34,283 nt of DNA from JAHILA01 sp035528175. GTDB lineage: Bacteria; Patescibacteriota; Minisyncoccia; RBG-13-40-8-A. The notes under the pieces were generated by a model. The model ran no database searches. It was not told the DNA's origin and saw only the letters and a list, made by a program, of their open reading frames with translations. Below are positions 30,766 through 34,283 of this stretch, piece by piece. The DNA is taken from contig DATKZC010000023.1 in assembly GCA_035528175.1 (NCBI GenBank), forward strand, positions 1-34,283. The letters run 5' to 3'. A program made the position numbers and the translations under genes. Numbering within the stretch: the first letter of the stretch is position 1; every line of letters begins with the position of its first letter.

Positions 30766-32333
30766 ATTTTTTCGGGCTTACCAATGCCCATTAAGTCTAA
30801 AATATTTTCCAAAACGATTTTTGTGGCCATAATTAATGCCAAACGCGCTTTTTCTAAGTCCCTTTCCTCCCCTAAAACATGACATTCTGTATAAAACCTA
30901 TGAAACAATGCCGCAGATTTTATTGCGTATGTTGGCAGACGATGAACTTGATAATCTTTCGCTGTTTCTTCAATAATTTCCGGAAATGCAATCAAGTTTT
31001 TAATTAATTCTATTTCCGCTGGATGATTTAATAATTCCAATTTTACATTCAAATTATGCCCGCTAGTTTTTCTTAAAATACTGTTAATGCGCGCGTACGC
31101 GTATTGCACATAATAGACCGGATTTTTGTCCGATTTCTCTTTTGCTAAATCCATGTCAAAATCCATTTGCTTGTCAGCCGAATGCATCAAAAAGAAAAAT
31201 CTGACCACATCCGAACCAACTGCATTGAGCAAGTCATCCATAGGAACAAAAGTTCCAAGACGTTTGGACATTTTTATTTTCTTTCCTTTTTCTGTTACTG
31301 TAATAAATTGCTGTAAAATTATTTCCAATTGCCCTTTATATCCGATTGCCTCAACACCAGCCATTAAGCCAGGCACATCGCCGTGATGGTCAGCGCCCCA
31401 GATATTTATTACTTTATCGAATTTTCTCTCCTTGAATTTATTGTAATGATAAGCAATATCGCTGGCTAAATATGTTTTCAAGCCATCTTTTTTAATTAAA
31501 ACCCTGTCTCTATTATCTCCCAAACTGCTACTCTTAAACCATGTCGCGCCATCCTGCTCATATAATAAATTTTTGTCTTTCAATAATTTAATAATCTTCT
31601 CCGTCAAGTCTTTTTTATGTAAATCAGACTCCCAAAACCATTCATCGTATTTAATCCCAAACTTATCAGTGGTTTTCTTTATCATCTCATCAATAATGAT
31701 TTTTGCTGCTTCCTGACCTGCTTTATATACATCTCTTTCTTTAATCCTGCCTACCAACGAATCAATATATCCGCCCCTATACTGCGCCTTATCATCTTTT
31801 AATATTGAATGTCCCAAAACAGCTATCTGGTTCCCGGCATTATTTATATAAAACTCTTTTTTTATTTTATATCCAACAAAATTCAGTACATTCGCCAAAA
31901 CATCTCCCATTGGACCGCCCCTGCCATTAGCAACTGTCAAAGGACCAGTCGGATTAGAAGAAATAAATTCCACTTGTACTTTTTCGCCATTGCCAATATT
32001 GGTCTTTCCGTAATTTTTATTCTCTTTGATGATTTCTTTAATCTGGTTTTGCAAGAATTCCGGCTTGAAATAAAAATTTATAAAACCATTTACAACATCA
32101 ATTTTTTCAAACATCTCGCTGGAAATTTTAGATTTAATTTCCTCGGCTAATTGTATTGGGTTTGGCCACTTGTCTCGAGCTTGTCGAGAGAAAATTAAGG
32201 CCACATTTGTGGCATAATCGCCGTATTCCTTATTTTCCGGAATTTCTACAGTAAAATTCTTGTCCTCCGTAGCTTCAGCGTATGAGAAAACTGCTTTCTT
32301 TATTATTTCCTTAATCTGCTTTCGAATTGTCAT
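30762..32333 (-). CDS. argS: Arginine--tRNA ligase with altered HIGH motif
   Basis: A 523-residue class I synthetase. The N-terminal Add-1 domain (about 1-110) and the DALR anticodon domain (about 400-523) frame the catalytic core. The core reads FISSNPTGPLTVANGRGGPM (about 123-142), where the usual HVGH is T133-V-A-N136, so both catalytic histidines of HIGH are replaced. The second signature is MSKRLGTFVPMDDLL. Two palindromic inserts lie in the N-terminal domain: YAEATED (32263-32285) and SRQARDK (32173-32189). ileS follows with a 4-base overlap. A TAAAAT box at 32346-32341 would give a leader of one base; AAAGG near the ATG is the alternative signal. Confidence 0.94.
   Translation of the reverse strand: MTIRKQIKEIIKKAVFSYAEATEDKNFTVEIPENKEYGDYATNVALIFSRQARDKWPNPIQLAEEIKSKISSEMFEKIDVVNGFINFYFKPEFLQNQIKEIIKENKNYGKTNIGNGEKVQVEFISSNPTGPLTVANGRGGPMGDVLANVLNFVGYKIKKEFYINNAGNQIAVLGHSILKDDKAQYRGGYIDSLVGRIKERDVYKAGQEAAKIIIDEMIKKTTDKFGIKYDEWFWESDLHKKDLTEKIIKLLKDKNLLYEQDGATWFKSSSLGDNRDRVLIKKDGLKTYLASDIAYHYNKFKERKFDKVINIWGADHHGDVPGLMAGVEAIGYKGQLEIILQQFITVTEKGKKIKMSKRLGTFVPMDDLLNAVGSDVVRFFFLMHSADKQMDFDMDLAKEKSDKNPVYYVQYAYARINSILRKTSGHNLNVKLELLNHPAEIELIKNLIAFPEIIEETAKDYQVHRLPTYAIKSAALFHRFYTECHVLGEERDLEKARLALIMATKIVLENILDLMGIGKPEKM
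32173..32189. repeat. Palindromic insert (GAGCTTGTCGA family) in argS
   Basis: TCTCGAGCTTGTCGAGA has exact 6-base paired ends TCTCGA/TCGAGA. It encodes part of SRQARDK in the N-terminal domain and shares its core with inserts in glyS, tatD and ileS. Confidence 0.7.
32263..32285. repeat. Palindromic insert (GCTACGGAGGA family, reverse) in argS
   Basis: Read on the minus strand the 23 bases contain CGCTGAAGCTACGGAGGA, close to the plus-strand sequence at 28085-28107 in ileS. It encodes SYAEATED near the ArgRS N-terminus. Confidence 0.6.
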
Positions 32334-32360
32334 TACCTTTATTTTAACTTAATTTAGCTT

Positions 32361-32388
32361 AATTTAAAAGAACCCCGCTACGGCGGGG
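32361..32388 (-). terminator. Terminator after rplT
   Basis: CCCCGC-TACG-GCGGGG (32373-32388) forms a 6-bp GC stem. On the minus strand it is followed by UUCUUUUAAAUU, 18 bases past the rplT stop, and separates the ribosomal genes from argS. Confidence 0.8.
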
Positions 32389-32405
32389 CCCCAAATTTTT
32401 AAATA

Positions 32406-32783
32406 CTACTTTTTGATTTCTTCCTTGTCCGCCTTGGCTTCAGCGACGGTAGAAAGTATCTTTTTAAATGTCTCGGGGTGCTTTTCAGCCAATTGCGATA
32501 GAATTTTTCTATCAATTTCTATTTTATTTTTCTTAATAGCATTGATAAAACGACTGTAAGAAATTTCATTTTCTCTGCAAATGGCATTGATTTTTATATT
32601 CCAAAGATTCCTAAAACTTCTTTTTTTGTTTCTTCGGTCGCGATAAGCATAAGTCCAAGCATGGCGCAAAGCATCTTTGGCTAATCTATATTTTGCCTTT
32701 CGACCCCATTTGAATCCTTTGGCTAATTTTATAATTTTTTTCTTTCTGGCGCGTTTTTGAACGCCGCGTTTAACTCTTGGCAT
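32406..32783 (-). CDS. rplT: Large-subunit ribosomal protein L20
   Basis: A 125-residue basic protein with the bL20 pattern: PRVKRGVQKRARKKKIIKLAKGFKWGRK at the N-terminus and a globular part with HAWTYAYRDRRNKKRSFRNLW and NEISYSRFINAIKKN. It organises domain II of 23S rRNA during early 50S assembly. A short acidic and lysine-rich tail (AEAKADKEEIKK) extends beyond the usual end of about 118 residues. It is the last gene of the infC-rpmI-rplT operon, 6 bases after rpmI. In well-studied bacteria L20 represses this operon; no leader pseudoknot was identified here. Confidence 0.96.
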   Translation of the reverse strand: MPRVKRGVQKRARKKKIIKLAKGFKWGRKAKYRLAKDALRHAWTYAYRDRRNKKRSFRNLWNIKINAICRENEISYSRFINAIKKNKIEIDRKILSQLAEKHPETFKKILSTVAEAKADKEEIKK

Positions 32784-32789
32784 AATTTT

Positions 32790-32987
32790 TTACATGTTTC
32801 TAAATTCAACAATATTCCTCACCATCTTAGTTTTTGATTCAACTCGTTTTGAGTGCCGTTTTGCCCTTTTTTTATTGCCACTTTGCTTTGCATTCAAATG
32901 ATTCTGATGCGGTAAGCGATACATCAGTTTTTTATTCTTTGTTATTTTAAATCTTTTGACTACTGATTTTCTTGTTTTCCCTGACAT
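32790..32987 (-). CDS. rpmI: Large-subunit ribosomal protein L35
   Basis: A 65-residue, very basic protein with the bL35 signature KTRKSVVKRFKITKNKKLMYR and NHLNAKQSGNKKRAKR. Its start lies inside the infC coding region (28-base overlap), so translation is probably coupled to IF3. The order infC-rpmI-rplT is one of the most conserved in bacteria. Confidence 0.95.
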   Translation of the reverse strand: MSGKTRKSVVKRFKITKNKKLMYRLPHQNHLNAKQSGNKKRAKRHSKRVESKTKMVRNIVEFRNM

Positions 32988-33544
32988 ATAGTTACACTCA
33001 TACCTTGAGGAGATCTTTTTATTTCTTCTTCCCTTTTAACTCCTCCGGCAATTGTGGTTAAGAATGATTCTAATTTTTCTTTTGCTAAATCTCCGTGTGC
33101 TTTTTCTCTACCTCTTAATTTCATTTCAATTCTTATTTTATGGCCTTCTTTAAAAAATTTTTCTATTTGATGTGCTCTTATTTCTAAGTCATGAGGAGAT
33201 GTAGTTAATCCGATTCTAATTCCTTTTATTTCGGTCTTTTTCTGATGGGACTGCTGTTTTTTCTCTTTCTTTTCCTGTATGTATTTATATTTTCCGTAAT
33301 TTATAATTTTACAGATTGGCGGTTCTGTTTTGGTTGAAATTTCAACTAAGTCTAATCCTTTGTCTTTAGCGATTTTAATTGCATCCTGTGTATTTAAGAT
33401 CCCAAGATTAATTCCGGTTTCATCAATAACTCTTACTTGCGGAACGCGAATTTGTTCATTCGCCTTGTCATTGTTCTGTTTTATAAATCCTCTTCCAAAG
33501 CGTCCTCTATCAAATTTTCTAAAAAATGGTTTTTTTATAAACAT
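32960..33544 (-). CDS. infC: Translation initiation factor IF-3
   Basis: The ATG at 33544 gives 194 residues. The N-domain (NEQIRVPQVRVIDETGINLGIL, about 29-50, with ALKIAKDKGLDLVEI-like LDLVEISTKTEPPICKIINYGKY) and the C-domain (KKTEIKGIRIGLTTSPHDLEIRAHQIEKFFKEGHKIRI) are complete. IF-3 blocks premature subunit joining and checks the start codon. A basic extension FIKKPFFRKFDRGRFGRGF precedes the normal start. An ATG at 33628 in the same frame was rejected because it falls inside the tmRNA. The start used is a plain ATG, not the AUU that E. coli uses for autoregulation. The gene's end overlaps rpmI by 28 bases. Confidence 0.93.
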   Translation of the reverse strand: MFIKKPFFRKFDRGRFGRGFIKQNNDKANEQIRVPQVRVIDETGINLGILNTQDAIKIAKDKGLDLVEISTKTEPPICKIINYGKYKYIQEKKEKKQQSHQKKTEIKGIRIGLTTSPHDLEIRAHQIEKFFKEGHKIRIEMKLRGREKAHGDLAKEKLESFLTTIAGGVKREEEIKRSPQGMSVTICQGKQENQ

Positions 33545-33572
33545 TAATATATTGATTTTAAAATGAGTCGAA

Positions 33573-33930
33573 TGGAGACGGGGAGAATTGAACTCCCGTC
33601 TCGAAGGCTCTTTAAAATAATTCGACAAGCTTGGTCTGTTTATTTTCTCGGTTATTTAGATAAAAGCAGACAAAAATCAGAATAACCTGACCCAATTTCG
33701 TTTCAGTATTTTGTATTGGGAACCAAGACACCTATCTCAAATGCCTTTCGGCACTATAACACTTCAATCGCCTATTGAGAATTTCAATTAAAGTGGCTGT
33801 GACTTAATAAATTAAGCTGCAGCGAAAGCAAAATTTGTTTTTGCGTTTGTTTTTTCCAGATTTTAACGAGATGCTGAAATCCTCGACTTGCTTATTTTAA
33901 AAAGATCTTCGATCGAAACCTATCGTCCCC
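33573..33930 (-). ncRNA. ssrA: Transfer-messenger RNA (tmRNA)
   Basis: The 5' end GGGGACG (33930-33924) pairs with CGTCTCC (33580-33574) with the usual G-U at position 3, and A is the discriminator; CCA is not encoded. The T arm GGGAG-TTCAATT-CTCCC lies at 33597-33581 and the D-region GATAGGTTTCGATCGAAG follows the 5' strand. The tag frame begins at GCA (33844) and reads AKTNFAFAAA before TAA (33814-33812). Length is about 358 nt. tmRNA rescues stalled ribosomes together with SmpB, encoded immediately upstream. Its 5' end overlaps the last 11 bases of smpB, and infC starts 28 bases after its 3' end. Confidence 0.95.
33812..33844 (-). other. tmRNA proteolysis-tag reading frame
   Basis: Codons GCA AAA ACA AAT TTT GCT and on to the TAA give the tag AKTNFAFAAA. 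The hydrophobic-Ala-Ala-type ending is typical for recognition by ClpXP-like proteases, although the last three residues are AAA rather than LAA. Confidence 0.85.
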
Positions 33931-34283
33931 CAATTTTTCTTCCCAATTCTCTTTCAAGGTCTCTTCTCTTAATTGTTTCTCTTTTATCAATCTTCCTTTT
34001 CCCCTTTGCTACCCCGAATTCCAACTTTATCTTGCTTTTCCTAGTATACAGCCGAATCGGAATTAATGTCAACCCTTTTACTTTTAATTTGCCGATTAGA
34101 GAACTGATTTCTGATTTTCTCAATAAAAGTTTTCTTGGCCGCGTCTGGTCATGTTCAACCGGCGTATTAACTGGCTGATACGGTGGAATCAAAGCATTAG
34201 TCAGATACATTTCCCCGCCTTTCGTGGTTACAAAAGAACCCTGTAAACTAACTCGGCCGGTTTTAATTGCCTTGACTTCAAAG
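33920..34283 (-). CDS. smpB: SsrA-binding protein SmpB (partial, runs off right edge)
   Basis: The frame is open to the window edge; 120 residues are present and the N-terminal part is outside. The visible part starts FEVKAIKTGRVSLQGSFV, continues through NALIPPYQPVNTPVEHDQTRPRKLLLRKSEI and ends in the basic tail KRKIDKRETIKRRDLERELG. These are SmpB signatures; an internal Met (34210) is not the true start. SmpB binds the tRNA-like domain of tmRNA and carries it into stalled ribosomes. The stop TAG (33922-33920) lies inside the tmRNA gene, so ribosomes finishing smpB read the first bases of the RNA they serve. Confidence 0.94.
   Translation of the reverse strand, partial: FEVKAIKTGRVSLQGSFVTTKGGEMYLTNALIPPYQPVNTPVEHDQTRPRKLLLRKSEISSLIGKLKVKGLTLIPIRLYTRKSKIKLEFGVAKGKRKIDKRETIKRRDLERELGRKIGGR

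Noticed and set aside
32334..32346. Leaderless promoter for argS
   Set aside because: TAAAAT is placed suitably, but no -35 or TG extension is visible and AAAGG near the ATG offers an ordinary explanation; noted only within the argS entry.
33545..33628. Upstream in-frame ATG that would extend IF-3 by 28 residues
   Set aside because: Positions 33573-33628 form the 3' end and T arm of tmRNA, so the peptide would be translated from structured RNA; the ATG at 33544 gives a normal IF-3 length.
1..34283. Reassigned UGA codon, as in Gracilibacteria/SR1
   Set aside because: TGA serves as a normal stop (nrdG2 and others) and all proteins are complete under the standard code.
1..34283. CRISPR array, prophage, IS element or toxin-antitoxin system
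   Set aside because: No regularly spaced repeats, transposase, integrase or phage-like genes were found; the palindromes are single units scattered in genes.

Overview
The window is a compact, AT-rich (by eye roughly 35% GC) bacterial chromosome segment with almost no non-coding space. Neighbouring genes commonly overlap by 1 to 37 bases. Gene content, protein style and the many short palindromes inserted in frame inside conserved genes point to a Candidate Phyla Radiation bacterium, most likely Parcubacteria (Patescibacteria). TGA is used as a normal stop (for example nrdG2), so the code looks standard. Nothing looks like phage, IS elements or CRISPR.

Layout. 1-4602 (-): an anaerobic ribonucleotide reductase (nrdD) and its radical-SAM activase, then a two-gene split ComEC (membrane channel plus separate metallo-beta-lactamase-fold protein cut by the window edge). 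4685-10217 (-): lepB-hisS-rpsU-yqeY-ybeY-ftsA-ftsZ, a translation and division cluster. 10279-15111 (+): LCP protein, pth, dprA, topA, tRNA-Leu(CAA). 15159-21008 (-): rsmI-metG-tatD-leuS-purN. 21025-21510 (+): a small membrane protein. 21479-27803 (-): a coiled-coil protein, a short recO, a surface DUF11-like protein, glyS, an M16 peptidase and an AI-2E-type permease. 27976-32333 (-): argS-ileS. 32406-34283 (-): smpB, tmRNA, infC, rpmI, rplT.

How it fits together. Most genes serve translation: five aminoacyl-tRNA synthetases, Pth, RsmI, YbeY, IF3, L20, L35, S21 and trans-translation. Division (FtsZ/FtsA), envelope (LepB, LCP, M16) and DNA uptake (ComEC, DprA) make up the rest. The class III reductase implies anaerobic life.

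Beyond genes, four things stand out. (1) On the minus strand between dprA and pth there is a candidate structured RNA of about 190 nt with its own consensus promoter, a three-way-junction fold whose mismatches become G-U pairs only on that strand, an anti-Shine-Dalgarno-like loop, and a terminator inside the pth coding end. (2) A second candidate small RNA of about 73 nt starts at the ileS stop codon. (3) Several genes have a TATAAT box placed so that transcription should begin at the A of ATG (leaderless mRNAs), often with an extended -10. (4) At least six families of short palindromic elements sit in frame inside housekeeping genes; one family has a 52-56 bp cloverleaf shape and two copies here. 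All calls were made by reading the sequence; no searches or folding programs were run.
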